From positions 1-64,000 of the forward strand of contig DATBGZ010000003.1 of assembly GCA_036557785.1 (NCBI GenBank): a stretch of DNA of 64,000 bases, read 5' to 3'. The DNA is from DATBGZ01 sp036557785. GTDB taxonomy: Bacteria; Actinomycetota; Actinomycetes; Mycobacteriales; Micromonosporaceae. A program made the translations under genes and the position numbers. How positions within the stretch are numbered: position 1 is the first letter of the stretch; every line of letters starts with the position of its first letter. This document shows, piece by piece, positions 7,220-16,949 of the stretch. A model generated the notes under the pieces. That model saw only the letters and a program-made list of their open reading frames with translations. It made no database searches and had not been told where the DNA came from.

Positions 7220-8209
7220 TCATGGCGGGGACGCCCGAAGGACCCGCGGGGCAGTGGGTGTGGTGGCTGGGGCGAGCACGATGTCGAAGCGCACGCTGGT
7301 CCAGGTCTGTCCGGCAAGGTCACGGCCGTCGGGGGTGGATTCTCCGGCCGGGTGGGACACAAACGTGTGGATCAGTGATTCCTTGACGCCGAAGACGGCG
7401 TCTTTGGTGAGCAGTTCGTCGCCGGCGACGAAGATGTGGGTGACCAATGTGCGTTGATGTGGGGCGCTGACCATGAAGTGCAGATGGGAGGCGCGCATGG
7501 GCGAGCGACCCACTGCGGCGAGCAGTTTCCCGACGGGCCCGTCGTGGGGGATGGGGTAGGGCGTGGGCGTGAGTGCCCAGAAGCGGTATGCGCCGTTCTC
7601 ATCGGTGTGCAGGTGGCCTCGGGCGGCGAGGCGTCCGTCCGGGTACTGCACGTCGTAGTAGCCGTCCTGGTCGGCCTGCCATACCTCGATCAGCGCCCCG
7701 ATCAGGGGTGTGCCGTTGGTGTCGGTGACCGTGCCCTCGACCCAGCAGGGCTCGCCGGGAGCCGCGTTGGCGATGTCGCCGCCGAGCGGGATCTGCGGGG
7801 AGCCGTGTACGAAGAAGGGGCCGAACACGGTGGCCTCGGTGGCGTTGGCGTACGCCTCGTTGTTGATCGCGATGGTCTGCATCGATGCGCCGAGCACGTC
7901 GGAGAGCAGGATGAACTCCTGCCGTCGGTCGTCGGTGATGTGCCCAGCGTCGGTGAGAAAGCCGATCGCTCTGTTCCACTCCGCCTCCGTGAGCCGCACC
8001 TCGCGCAGGAAGGCGTGTAGGTGGCGCGTGAGGGCCTGCATGAGGAACTTCAGCCGGACGTCGTGCGCGGCCTCAAATGAGGCGATGACCTGGTCCACGA
8101 GGACGTGCTCGCGGCGCTGTTGTTCGGCGCTGACGACGGATCGCGGAACCGGCTGCGTCGACTGTTGTGGCGGGCTCGGGTCCGGGGGAGTGGTTGCGTA
8201 CGGTGTCAT
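7220..8209 (-). CDS. intradiol dioxygenase (hydroxyquinol/catechol 1,2-dioxygenase type)
   Basis: ATG 8209 has GGAGG 11 bases upstream and gives 329 residues. The N-terminal dimerisation domain (about residues 30-125) precedes the beta-sandwich catalytic domain. The Fe(III) ligands are visible: Tyr185 (GYYDVQYPDG), Tyr208 (ENGAYRFWAL), and His242 and His244 (ASHLHFMV). The enzyme cleaves a catechol- or hydroxyquinol-type ring between the hydroxyls to a muconate/maleylacetate product in the cytoplasm. The sequence (GASMQTIAINN, ATVFGPFFV) looks more like hydroxyquinol than catechol dioxygenases, but this is a judgement from memory. A broken FAD monooxygenase lies just upstream, so the original hydroxylase partner has been lost. 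Confidence 0.9.
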   Translation of the reverse strand: MTPYATTPPDPSPPQQSTQPVPRSVVSAEQQRREHVLVDQVIASFEAAHDVRLKFLMQALTRHLHAFLREVRLTEAEWNRAIGFLTDAGHITDDRRQEFILLSDVLGASMQTIAINNEAYANATEATVFGPFFVHGSPQIPLGGDIANAAPGEPCWVEGTVTDTNGTPLIGALIEVWQADQDGYYDVQYPDGRLAARGHLHTDENGAYRFWALTPTPYPIPHDGPVGKLLAAVGRSPMRASHLHFMVSAPHQRTLVTHIFVAGDELLTKDAVFGVKESLIHTFVSHPAGESTPDGRDLAGQTWTSVRFDIVLAPATTPTAPRVLRASPP

Positions 8210-8303
8210 CGCGTCGGCCCTCCGTAGGCGTGGGTCGGTGGAAGAAGATCGACTTGGTTGGCCAGCTTGGCTGGATCGCTGCCCGACTGGGCTGGCGTGC
8301 CGG

Positions 8304-8785
8304 TCATGGCGTCCCCGCCGAAGCGGCCAGTTCGTCGTCGGGATCGTAGCCATAGATCCATCCGTTCGCCACGAGTGGATCGGCGGAAGCGAATGAAACG
8401 TCGCGCTGCCGTTGCTCGGGGCCGTCGGGCAGGTGGTTGATCAGCGAGCGACCGTGGCTCAGCTCCGGGATCCGAGTGGTGCGAGGTCGCCGTCCGTCTG
8501 CGCCCACGACGACGTCGACCTCGACCGTGTCGCCGTTCGCGAACCGCAACTGCGGGTGTCTATCGGTGGCGATGACCTCGACACAGCGGCACCCGAGGCG
8601 GATGCTCCGCGCTGGTACCACTGCCCTGATCGCGTCGAGAAGATCTGCGCGATGGGCGGTGTACGTGTGCTCGCCGTACAGTCGCTCGCACGCTGCCGAC
8701 AAGTCCTCAGCGGAGAGCACCGTGCCGTCCTCCCAGCGCCCCCGACGATCGCTATCCTGGCCGGACCACCCGCAGCCGTTGCCAT
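8304..8785 (-). pseudogene. FAD-dependent monooxygenase, internally deleted and frameshifted
   Basis: From ATG 8785 the frame reads MATAAGGPARIAIVGGAG, the start of an FAD-binding Rossmann fold. The next segment (LSAEDLSAACERLYGEHTYT, then VEVDVVVGADG, the second FAD motif) is in another frame. That frame jumps straight to a typical flavoprotein-hydroxylase tail (VSFASADPLVANGWIYGYDP) ending at 8304. Only about 160 codons remain of a family normally near 400. It has thus suffered an early frameshift plus a large internal deletion. It lies 94 bases upstream of the intradiol dioxygenase on the same strand and probably once supplied its hydroxylated substrate. Confidence 0.7.
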
Positions 8786-8874
8786 GTCACCCGCTCCGTA
8801 TCCCGGCGCTCCGACAGTGTCGCGGCCGGCGTGCTGCCTCGCCATCCTTCCACGTACGCGGCGCCTGGCGGAAC

Positions 8875-11112
8875 CTAACGGCCGGGGATGGTCCGCACGT
8901 GTGGCATGTCGTCGCGGTAACGGCGCCACACTCCCTTGCCGGCTGCCTTGGCGCTGTAGAGCGCGGTGTCCGCCTGGTGCACCAACTCGTCGAGGTCACC
9001 ACCCTCGTCGGCGTACGCCAGCCCGATGCTCACCGTACAGGTCAGCTCGACGTGTCCGAGCCGGACGGGTCGTGCGGCCGAGTCGACGATGCACTGCGCG
9101 ATGACCTCGGCGGCCTCGACGCTGGGCATGGCTCGCAGCAGGACGGCGAACTCGTCGCCACCCAGCCGCGCGGCCAGGTCATCCTTGCGAACGCAGGAGC
9201 TGATTCGGCGTCCGGTTTCGGCGAGTAGCTGGTCGCCCACCTGGTGTCCGTGGGCATCGTTGACCGCCTTAAAGCTATCGAGGTCAATGAATAGCGCGGC
9301 TGTGCCGCCCGGATGGTCGCCGCGTCGCCGGTTGCGGTGGGCGTAGAGCTCGTCGCGGAACATCTCCGCGTTGGCCAGCCCCGTCAGCAGGTCGTGGCTG
9401 GCTCGGAACGCGAGGTCGCGCTCCATGTGCCGCTCAGCGGTGACGTCACGAAGCGTGGTCACGATGCCGCTGACACTCGGATCCCGCGTCAAGTCCCGGG
9501 ATCGCCACCGGGTCTCCACGGTCTTGTCAAGACGGTTGATGTATCCGAGGTGACTCTCGGCCAATTCAGCTGCCTCGGGGGGCTGCGGCGCGGGCCGGTG
9601 GACATCGGGCGGTTGGTCCAGGATGAGCTGGTCCTGCCGCCGCCCGGTCGGGTCGTATCCGAACATCGACGACGCTGAGGGAGTTGCGTACACGACACGA
9701 CCGTCCCGGCTGATCAGGGTCACGTCCTCGCTGGTGAGCACGAGCGTACGGAAATAGCGCTCGCGCTCCTCGGCGTGCACTTGTTCGGTGAGCTCGATGC
9801 GATCCAATGCCGAACCCGCCTGATCCGCGATTGTCCGCAGACTGGCATCGACCTCGACCAGCTCCGTGAGCGGTGCAGTCAGGACGAACGTCCGGGACGG
9901 ATGTGCCGCGTCGCGAGTCGCGGGTGCCGTCGCCTGATCCTGGACAGCCAGCTCGGTGAGCGGCAGGGCGAGTTCGCCGATCACCGTGCCAGGCCAACCG
10001 TGGAGACTGCCGAGCATCCGTAGCCCATATGCCGCGTCGGCCGGCGCCGCGCCCGCCATCAGCCCAACGTGGAACGGTGATCCGCGGCGCAGCATGTCGC
10101 GCATCGCGACCCGCATGGCCGACACGACGTCGTCTTCGCTCGTCGCGACCACAAGCGCGCGGGACGCCCGGCGCACCGCCTGTTCCCGGCTGGCACGTCG
10201 TTGGTAGGCGCGCATGGTCAAGCTGAGCCGGCCCAACACCAGCAGTCCGATCGCGGCCGAGACCACGGAGATAGCCGCCACTGTCTCGATCTCACCCGCG
10301 GACGTCTCCGCGAGCAGGATGGTCGGCGCGACGAGCAACGTCGCCGCCACAACAGCCAACCGCAGCAGCCGCAGTTGGTAGTGGTTGTCCATCACGGAGG
10401 TGACCAGACCCATCGATCGGGACAACGCCGCCGCCCCGCACAGCACGCTGAAGCCCAGGTATCCGAGATCGATGAGAGTTCCGGTCGTCCACGAACCAGC
10501 GACGATCTCCTCCGAATAGAAGAAGTCGGCCACCAGGTACGAGAAGACGCCGGCGGCAACGAGAGCAAGGGCCGCGTTCGTACGCCAGGCAAGCAGAACC
10601 CGGGCCGATGACGCCAGCACCGCGACGTAACCGACCCAGCTCGCGACGGCGGTCGCGAGAGCGAGCCCAGTCAGGTGTTCAGTGGCGATCGCACGCCGGA
10701 TGATCTGGAGCCATACCAGCAGCGACCCGGCCAGGGTGAGCGCAGCGGTGTCGAGGATCATGGGCCAGTCCCGGGATGGCAGTTGCGGCTGGCCCAGCCA
10801 CAACACCCCTACCGCCAGCGCCGGGTAGGCGAGCACATAGAACAGGTCGGGGACGCCTGGGTAGGGCGGCGGCGTTGGGCCCCGCCCAGCGAGCAGGGTA
10901 AAGATCACGTCGCCGACGGCCAGGAGCGCCACCGCCAACGCGACCAAGCACCAGGCCCGCCATCGCTGGGGTCTGAACCGGGCCATTCCGTAGGCGATCG
11001 CGAGCACGCCCAGCGTGCCAATGGCCGCCACGCTCCACGGGCGCAGCCCCGGCACAAGGTAGTAGCCGCCAATGAGAAGCGCGGCCAGTAGTGCGTAGCC
11101 TCGACGGGCCAT
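8875..11112 (-). CDS. membrane-bound PAS-GGDEF diguanylate cyclase
   Basis: From ATG 11112 the product has 745 residues. Residues about 5-320 contain eight or nine transmembrane helices forming a large membrane sensor region. A weakly defined GAF-like segment follows (about 350-440), then a PAS domain (RDGRVVYATPSASSMFGYDP) and a GGDEF domain (about 570-735). The active-site GGDEF is intact at 651-655. The inhibitory I-site RKDD lies exactly five residues before it, so product feedback by c-di-GMP is expected. No EAL domain follows. It should make c-di-GMP from two GTP in response to a membrane or cytoplasmic signal. A GTG four codons upstream (with GTGAG nearby) is an alternative start. Confidence 0.93.
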   Translation of the reverse strand: MARRGYALLAALLIGGYYLVPGLRPWSVAAIGTLGVLAIAYGMARFRPQRWRAWCLVALAVALLAVGDVIFTLLAGRGPTPPPYPGVPDLFYVLAYPALAVGVLWLGQPQLPSRDWPMILDTAALTLAGSLLVWLQIIRRAIATEHLTGLALATAVASWVGYVAVLASSARVLLAWRTNAALALVAAGVFSYLVADFFYSEEIVAGSWTTGTLIDLGYLGFSVLCGAAALSRSMGLVTSVMDNHYQLRLLRLAVVAATLLVAPTILLAETSAGEIETVAAISVVSAAIGLLVLGRLSLTMRAYQRRASREQAVRRASRALVVATSEDDVVSAMRVAMRDMLRRGSPFHVGLMAGAAPADAAYGLRMLGSLHGWPGTVIGELALPLTELAVQDQATAPATRDAAHPSRTFVLTAPLTELVEVDASLRTIADQAGSALDRIELTEQVHAEERERYFRTLVLTSEDVTLISRDGRVVYATPSASSMFGYDPTGRRQDQLILDQPPDVHRPAPQPPEAAELAESHLGYINRLDKTVETRWRSRDLTRDPSVSGIVTTLRDVTAERHMERDLAFRASHDLLTGLANAEMFRDELYAHRNRRRGDHPGGTAALFIDLDSFKAVNDAHGHQVGDQLLAETGRRISSCVRKDDLAARLGGDEFAVLLRAMPSVEAAEVIAQCIVDSAARPVRLGHVELTCTVSIGLAYADEGGDLDELVHQADTALYSAKAAGKGVWRRYRDDMPHVRTIPGR

Positions 11113-11274
11113 CCGGAGGCTCACCACGCCGCTCCCATGCCTGCCAACGCTCTGCCGCCCAGCCGACCTCAGCGTAAGACGGCATGAGCCGTGATCAGGC
11201 CCAAACAGCCCCGCCATCGACCGGGGGACGAGGAGCCAGCGGTGCACTCTGCGCCAGACCGGGTTGAGCTGTGG

Positions 11275-12849
11275 TCATTCCTCGGTCCGTGGCCCGAGCA
11301 GGCGGATCTCCTCGATGTCCAGAGCCGACTGCACCTCCCGCAGGACCGTGTCGTCGATCTCGTTGACGGCCCGCAGCCGGGTGATCTCCCTGCGCTTGAC
11401 CTCGAGTACTGCCAGGCGCAGTCGGCGGGAAAGGTCCCGCTGCTGGTTCGTCTCGTCGTCGCCGGCAACACGGATGTCGTCGAGGTGGTCCTGGTACTCG
11501 ACGCGCAGGCGCTCGACGGCGTCCTGCGACGCCCCGACGTTGCCAGCCACCTCCGGGAGGGCACGCAGGGCGGCCTCGGTGGCGCGGATCTGGGCCTGCC
11601 GCACCTCGTCCTCGCGTGCCGGATCGCCGGCCAATCCCGCCCACGTGGCGACGACGGGCAGGGTGATCCCCTGGACCAACATGATGAGGACGATAACAGT
11701 GACCGTGACAAATATGATGAGGTCCCGGTCCACGACGGATGCGCCGGCGTGTGTGGTGACGGGCACGGCGAGGGCGGCGGCGAGCGAGACCGCGCCGCGG
11801 TAGCCGGCCCAGCCGGCCACGGTCCGCTCGCGCCAGTTGAATCGACGTCCCCGGCGAGAAGCCCTACGGTCGATCGTCTGAAGGCTGCCGATAGCGAGAT
11901 GCAGCCACGCCATCCGGGTGAGCACCACGACGACGGCGATGAGCGCGGCGACGCCGAACGCCTGCCTCGGTCCATGGCTCGTGATGCCCATCAGCGCTCG
12001 GGGCACCTGTGTGCCGAGCAGTACGAACAGGCTGCCGTTGAGCATGAAGGTGAACAGGTCCCAGAAGGCCAACGCGACGATGCGGGAACGAGCGCGGATC
12101 ACCCGCGGCGCGGCGTAGGAGATCAGCAGACCCGCCACCACCACGGCCAGTACGCCACTGCCGTGGACCCACTCCGCCAACAGGAACGCCACCACCGGGG
12201 TGAGGATGCTCAGCCCGCCCTCACGCATCGGGTCGTCGATGTGGCGGCGGATGAGAATCACGACCAGGCCGACCAGAACGCCGGCGACGATACCGGCCGC
12301 GGCCGAGCCGACGAAGAGGCCGACCAGTCCGAGCGCGCCAGGAGCCGCGTCGCCCGCGATCACCCCGACGGTGACGCTGAAGACGACCAGCGCGGTGCCG
12401 TCATTGACAAGGCTCTCCGCCCGCAGGGTGGTGAGGATGCCGCGTGGCATCCGCTTGGCGAGCCCCGCAACCGCCGCAGCATCGGTCGGAGCAAGGACCG
12501 CGCCGAGCACCCAGGCCGCCGCTGGCGCGACTCCCAGCGCCTGTGCGGTGAACGAGACCGCCACCGTCGAGATCAACACGAGCAGCACCGCGAGCAGGGT
12601 GATGGCGGCGAAGTTGGCGCGGATCTCGTGGAGGCTGATCACCAGGCTCTCGCGATAGAGGATGGCCGGAAGGAACAGCGCCAACACCACCCCAGGGGGC
12701 AACGACACATGCTCGAAGGGCGGCAGGAGTCCGATGAGCGCGCCCAGCGCGATCAGCAGGACGGGCGGCGCCACGCGATAGCGGCCCCCGATGGTCGTGC
12801 CAACCAGTACGGTGGTGCCGAGTACCGCGATCAGCAGCAGCCCTTCCAC
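11275..12849 (-). CDS. CPA1-family Na+/H+ antiporter
   Basis: GTG 12849 starts a 524-residue protein with about twelve transmembrane helices in residues 1-410. The transport-site motifs of the CPA1/NhaP group are present: APTDAAAVAGL (D123) and ESLVNDGTALVVF (N149-D150, the electroneutral-type ND pair). A hydrophilic regulatory tail of about 110 residues follows (RLRVEYQDHLDDIR, VLREVQSALDIEEIRLLG). It should exchange cytoplasmic Na+ (or K+) for H+. The diguanylate cyclase lies 162 bases downstream on the same strand, far enough to be separately transcribed. Confidence 0.92.
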   Translation of the reverse strand: MEGLLLIAVLGTTVLVGTTIGGRYRVAPPVLLIALGALIGLLPPFEHVSLPPGVVLALFLPAILYRESLVISLHEIRANFAAITLLAVLLVLISTVAVSFTAQALGVAPAAAWVLGAVLAPTDAAAVAGLAKRMPRGILTTLRAESLVNDGTALVVFSVTVGVIAGDAAPGALGLVGLFVGSAAAGIVAGVLVGLVVILIRRHIDDPMREGGLSILTPVVAFLLAEWVHGSGVLAVVVAGLLISYAAPRVIRARSRIVALAFWDLFTFMLNGSLFVLLGTQVPRALMGITSHGPRQAFGVAALIAVVVVLTRMAWLHLAIGSLQTIDRRASRRGRRFNWRERTVAGWAGYRGAVSLAAALAVPVTTHAGASVVDRDLIIFVTVTVIVLIMLVQGITLPVVATWAGLAGDPAREDEVRQAQIRATEAALRALPEVAGNVGASQDAVERLRVEYQDHLDDIRVAGDDETNQQRDLSRRLRLAVLEVKRREITRLRAVNEIDDTVLREVQSALDIEEIRLLGPRTEE

Positions 12850-13141
12850 GCGGCCCTCCCATCACCAGTTCACCGCAGCCACATCCTGATACAGCTGACG
12901 CGGCAGGTGAAGCGGAAACGGCGAGAAACCAGGGCCGCAGAGTCTGCGTGGCATTACGAAAGGCATGCTCGCGCAAGGTGTGACACGCGTAGTGTCGGCT
13001 CGACGGGGCGGTGACCAGCGCCGAGCCCGTGCCACCATGCCCCTGCTCGCCAGCTCGGCCAAAGGGGGATCGGCAGTGGGCGATATCGACGGCCATGCCC
13101 GGGCCAGGTGGCAGGCCCGACCGGGGCCATGCCCGCTCACC

Positions 13142-13633
13142 ATGGCGTTGATGTCCCGCTCCGCGAGATTGGGAATGCGCGCTGTCTCGGCGGGCGCCCG
13201 GGTCGTGCACCGGAGCGCCGATGAGCCCGGCGGCCCCGGCCTCGCCGGTCGCATGCTTCGTGTGCTGACGGAGGTGGCGGCGTCAGCCCGGCAGCGCGGA
13301 CGGGCCATTGTGGAGAGTGGTCAGGCCCAGGCGGCACTGGGCGAGGGCCTCGACTCTGTCGTCGGTTGGGCTGGCCGGCGGGTGGCACCCCGGATCGTGG
13401 ACACGCTGATCCCCTACCTGATCGACGCCGCGATCCCGTCCCTGCGGGAGCGGGTGATACCGCTGGTGATCGAGGACCTGACCAACAGTCGGCTGGTGGA
13501 GGAGCTGCTGCGCGAGCAGAGCCGGGGCGTCGTCAGCCATGCCGCCGAGCGGTTCCGCAACGTCACGGCCGGGGCTGACGATCGTGTCGAGTCACTCGTC
13601 GGCAGTCTGCTGCACAGGCACCGTGAGCGGTAG
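13142..13633 (+). CDS. hypothetical protein, amphipathic helices, upstream of RDD gene
   Basis: The most protein-like start is ATG 13142 (MALMSRSARLGMRAVSAGAR), giving 163 residues; earlier in-frame codons back to 12965 are possible. The protein is mostly helical. Its core is IVDTLIPYLIDAAIPSLRERVIPLVIEDLTNSRLV, quoted here in parts: IVDTLIPYLIDAAIP, then SLRERVIPLVIEDL. Its repeating proline-broken amphipathic helices suggest peripheral membrane association. No named domain is recognised. Its stop overlaps the RDD gene start by 11 bases, so the two are translated together and probably work at the membrane together. Confidence 0.6.
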   Translation: MALMSRSARLGMRAVSAGARVVHRSADEPGGPGLAGRMLRVLTEVAASARQRGRAIVESGQAQAALGEGLDSVVGWAGRRVAPRIVDTLIPYLIDAAIPSLRERVIPLVIEDLTNSRLVEELLREQSRGVVSHAAERFRNVTAGADDRVESLVGSLLHRHRER

Positions 13634-14105
13634 CCGGTACGCCGGACTCGTCTCCCGAATGGTCGCCCTGATCGTGGACGGCCTGGTCGTGACCCTGCTC
13701 GCGCTGATCGTGGCGACCGTTCCCGAACTGATGTGGGCAGCGCTGTCGCCCGTGACGGTACCGCGGTGGCTGGCCGGAGCGACGTCGGCCATCGCCGAGA
13801 CGGTCCCGTTGCTCTACTTCACGGTGCTGTGGACGACGACCGGCCGTACCGTCGGTGGCCTCGCCACCGGCACCGTCGTGGAGCACCGCGACGGTCACCG
13901 GTTGTCGCTGCCCCACGCGTTCGCCCGGGCCGTCATCGGCCTCGCCCTCGCCCCACTCTGGCTGGTCGGAATGGTTCTCGTCCTGACCGACGGGCGCCGG
14001 CGCGGTTTGCACGACCGCGTCCTGTTCACCGACGTACGTTATGTCACCGCGTCGACGCCGACGGCGCCCAGCGGCTCGAAGGCGAGCGCCGAGCGCCACG
14101 ACTAA
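13623..14105 (+). CDS. RDD-family membrane protein
   Basis: GTG 13623 lies inside the end of the preceding gene and gives 160 residues. The RDD signature is present: Arg and Asp in the first helix (YAGLVSRMVALIVDGLVV) and Asp in RRGLHDRVLFTDV near the end. Three or four transmembrane helices are evident. RDD proteins are poorly characterised; some have been linked to ion transport. Coupled to the preceding hypothetical gene; no further functional evidence. Confidence 0.85.
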   Translation: MSGSRYAGLVSRMVALIVDGLVVTLLALIVATVPELMWAALSPVTVPRWLAGATSAIAETVPLLYFTVLWTTTGRTVGGLATGTVVEHRDGHRLSLPHAFARAVIGLALAPLWLVGMVLVLTDGRRRGLHDRVLFTDVRYVTASTPTAPSGSKASAERHD

Positions 14106-14192
14106 CCACTCGCACGCCACGGGTCGGCGCTGGGCACCGCCATTTGCTCGGCTCGGAAGCCGCCACCTAGTCTGGGGCTCCCGAGAGGAGAC

Positions 14193-16949
14193 ATGGTGGC
14201 GTCGAACCGCAGCGGGCAGCCAACCCGACCACGGGCACGGTGGCGGCCGTTCGGCGTGCTCACCACGGGTCCGTGGTGGCGTGGACCGTTCCTTCTGCTG
14301 AGCCGGGCTGGCGTCGCGGTCGCCCTGCTCGCGGCGGGCGCCATCGCCACGGTACCTGCCGCGTCGGCCCTCCCCTTCCTCTCCTCCTCCCGCAGCGCGG
14401 CCCTGCACCACCAACTCGCCGCGTCGTGTCAGTGGTCCGTCGGCGCGACCGTCGAGAGCACCCTCGGTACGCCGAAGGGCAATGCCGAGGACCCGTACAA
14501 TCCGGACTACGCGGCCGCCGTCGAGCGACGCACCGAAGCCACGAGTCTCGCCGCGGCCTCGGTGCCACTGCTGGGCCCCGCCGAGACGACCCTGATCACG
14601 CCGGTCGTTTACGGCAACAGCGAGATTCCGGGCCAGACGACCTACCCGATGTACCTCGTCTATCGCCAAGACTCTCCGGAGCACCTTCAGGTGGTCGACG
14701 GCACCGGTGGAGCCGGGGTCTGGGTGCCCGACGTGTACGCGGAGTTCGCCGGCATCACAGTCGGCGATGAGATGACGATCGCCCGGATCAAGGGCGGCGA
14801 GCCGACGGTCACGCTGCCCGTCGTGGCCATCTACCGCAGCCTGCGCGACCAGCCCGACCAGCCATGGTGGTGCGACCTGCGGGGGGTCTACGACCTGCCG
14901 GCCGGCAACAACCCTGCGCCGGAGACGCTCTTCATCGACGAGCCTGCCTTTCTCAGCCTGCCGTCCGAGTTCCTCGGTCCCAGCTTCGGCGGCGTGGGAT
15001 CGGGCACGGCGAGGCACCGGATCGCGTTCCCCCTGACCGACCTCGGCCTCGACATCGACCAAGCCCGCCGGATGGTGGATGGCTTCAACGCCGCCAGGCC
15101 GGCCCTGGCCGAGCCGACGGACGACGACATATATGGCCAGGACAACGGAGTCTTCGTCTCGTCCAGCATGCCGAGCATCACCGGCCGCGCCGACCTGGTC
15201 CGAGCTTCGCTCCTGCACCCCGTGGCCCCGATCGCCGCGACCGGCGCTTTGGTGGGACTCGTCGTGGTCGGCGCGGCCGCGGCCTACTGGGTCCGGCGTC
15301 GCCAGCGGGAGCTGACCATGCTCGCGGCACGGGGCGTCGGAGCGGGTGCGCTGGCGGTCAAAGGTGTCCTGGAGGCGGCGCCGGCACTACTCGTCGGCAC
15401 GATCGCCGGCTGGGCGGGTGCCTGGTTCCTCGTGAGCCGGGCCGGGCCCGACCCCGTCATCTCGGCCGAGGCCGCGCCCGGCGCCGCCATCGCCGCCGCG
15501 GTGACGCTCGCCTTGGAGATCGCCGTGGTCCTCGTCGTCTCCGGACTGACGAGTCGGGGACTGGCCGACCAGGTGCGAGCGCGACGCCACATCAGGGTGC
15601 TGCGCCTGCTGCCCTACGAGGTGCTGCTGCTCGTCGCGGCGCCGCTGGCGTGGGGGTGGCTCGGGGACGAGCGCAAGAGCGTCGGTACCGACCCCGCGCT
15701 CGGCGTCGTCGTGCACGTCCCGGGCCGGCTGCTGGTCGTCCCGATCCTGGTGGTCGGGGGCTTGACCATCCTTGTCGCGCGGTTCACGGTGCTGGTCCTG
15801 CGGAGCCGAAGGGCCACGTCCACCTCCAGTGGGGCGGCGAGGTTCCTGGCCGGACGCCGGATCACCCGCCAGGCCGTGTTGGTCGCGCTGCTCGCGAGCG
15901 CGACCTCGATGCCGGTCGCCCTGGCGAGCTTCGGCTCCACTGTGACCGATTCGGTTCGAACCACGATCGCCGACGAGGCACGGCTCTACGCGGGCACGGA
16001 TGTCGTGCTCACCCTGAGGTCGCCGGCCGAGATCCCCCCGTCGCTCGCCGGCCGGGCCACCTCTGTGGTGCGGTGGGGCTCGGCCCGTCTCGGCGGGGTC
16101 GTGACCGACCTGCTCGGAGTCGACCCGGACACGTTCGAGCGGGTCGCCTACTGGAACACGTCTCTCGGCGGCGAGTCCATGCACGACCTGCTGGCGCCGT
16201 TGCGTGCGGGCAGCCAGTCGCAGATACCCACGATCGTCGCGTCGGGGAAGGTCCCGGCCGGAGTGCAGAAGGCCAACTGGGGCAGCCGTGACGTGCTCGG
16301 CGGGACCGTGCGGGTGGTCAACACTCCCGCGCTGCCCGCCCAGTACGGCGGATACCCGGTGGCGTTGGTCCCGCTGAGCGGCACGACCGACCTCGCGAGT
16401 TACGGGCAGGCGCAGCTGTGGGTCCGTGGCGAACGGTCTGAGGTGCTCGCGGCCGCGGCGGCCGCGAACCTTCCGGTGACCCGGGTCCTGGCCGCCGCCG
16501 ACCTCTACGCGAACACGCTCTGGGAACCATTGACCTATACATTCGATTACCTGACCGCGCTCTCGCTGCTGACCGGAGTGGTCACCCTGGTCGGCCTGTT
16601 GCTGTACCTCGAGTCGCAAGCGCCCCAACGCCGCCGCGCCTTCGTCCTGCTCCGCCGGATGGGGATGTCCCCGGGCAGCCACCGGCGCGCGCTGCTCGGC
16701 GAGCTCGCGTTGCCGTTGCTCGGTGGACTCGTCGGTGGCATCGCGGTGGCGGCCGGCCTGACCGCGGCCCTGCAGAGCACCTTCGACATCAACCCGGACA
16801 CCCTGCCCGACACGGTCATCGCCGTGCCGTACAACGTTCTGGGCGCGATCTGCACGATGACCGTGGTGGTGGGCCTCGCCGCGGTCATCTATGCGCAGTC
16901 GCGGATCGGGCGGGCCAACCCCTCAGAGGTGCTGCGTGACACGATCTGA
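14193..16949 (+). CDS. FtsX-like ABC transporter permease, two-repeat form
   Basis: ATG 14193 follows a strong ribosome site (GAGAGGAGAC) and gives 918 residues. An N-terminal helix (residues 34-62) is followed by a large extracytoplasmic domain (about 65-340). Three or four helices around 345-560 with the FtsX-type cytoplasmic turn (RRRQRELTMLAARGVGAGAL) come next, then a second external domain (about 600-770) and a second FtsX unit (LLRRMGMSPGSHRRALLGEL) near the end. This is the long permease architecture of MacB/LolCDE-like systems that act on envelope substrates rather than importing solutes. Its 3' end overlaps the first ATPase gene by 14 bases. Substrate unknown. Confidence 0.88.
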   Translation: MVASNRSGQPTRPRARWRPFGVLTTGPWWRGPFLLLSRAGVAVALLAAGAIATVPAASALPFLSSSRSAALHHQLAASCQWSVGATVESTLGTPKGNAEDPYNPDYAAAVERRTEATSLAAASVPLLGPAETTLITPVVYGNSEIPGQTTYPMYLVYRQDSPEHLQVVDGTGGAGVWVPDVYAEFAGITVGDEMTIARIKGGEPTVTLPVVAIYRSLRDQPDQPWWCDLRGVYDLPAGNNPAPETLFIDEPAFLSLPSEFLGPSFGGVGSGTARHRIAFPLTDLGLDIDQARRMVDGFNAARPALAEPTDDDIYGQDNGVFVSSSMPSITGRADLVRASLLHPVAPIAATGALVGLVVVGAAAAYWVRRRQRELTMLAARGVGAGALAVKGVLEAAPALLVGTIAGWAGAWFLVSRAGPDPVISAEAAPGAAIAAAVTLALEIAVVLVVSGLTSRGLADQVRARRHIRVLRLLPYEVLLLVAAPLAWGWLGDERKSVGTDPALGVVVHVPGRLLVVPILVVGGLTILVARFTVLVLRSRRATSTSSGAARFLAGRRITRQAVLVALLASATSMPVALASFGSTVTDSVRTTIADEARLYAGTDVVLTLRSPAEIPPSLAGRATSVVRWGSARLGGVVTDLLGVDPDTFERVAYWNTSLGGESMHDLLAPLRAGSQSQIPTIVASGKVPAGVQKANWGSRDVLGGTVRVVNTPALPAQYGGYPVALVPLSGTTDLASYGQAQLWVRGERSEVLAAAAAANLPVTRVLAAADLYANTLWEPLTYTFDYLTALSLLTGVVTLVGLLLYLESQAPQRRRAFVLLRRMGMSPGSHRRALLGELALPLLGGLVGGIAVAAGLTAALQSTFDINPDTLPDTVIAVPYNVLGAICTMTVVVGLAAVIYAQSRIGRANPSEVLRDTI

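Noticed and set aside
11191..13014. A 607-codon plus-strand frame antisense to the Na+/H+ antiporter
   Set aside because: Its product is His/Asp/Gly-rich nonsense, while the minus strand has all CPA1 motifs and twelve membrane helices.
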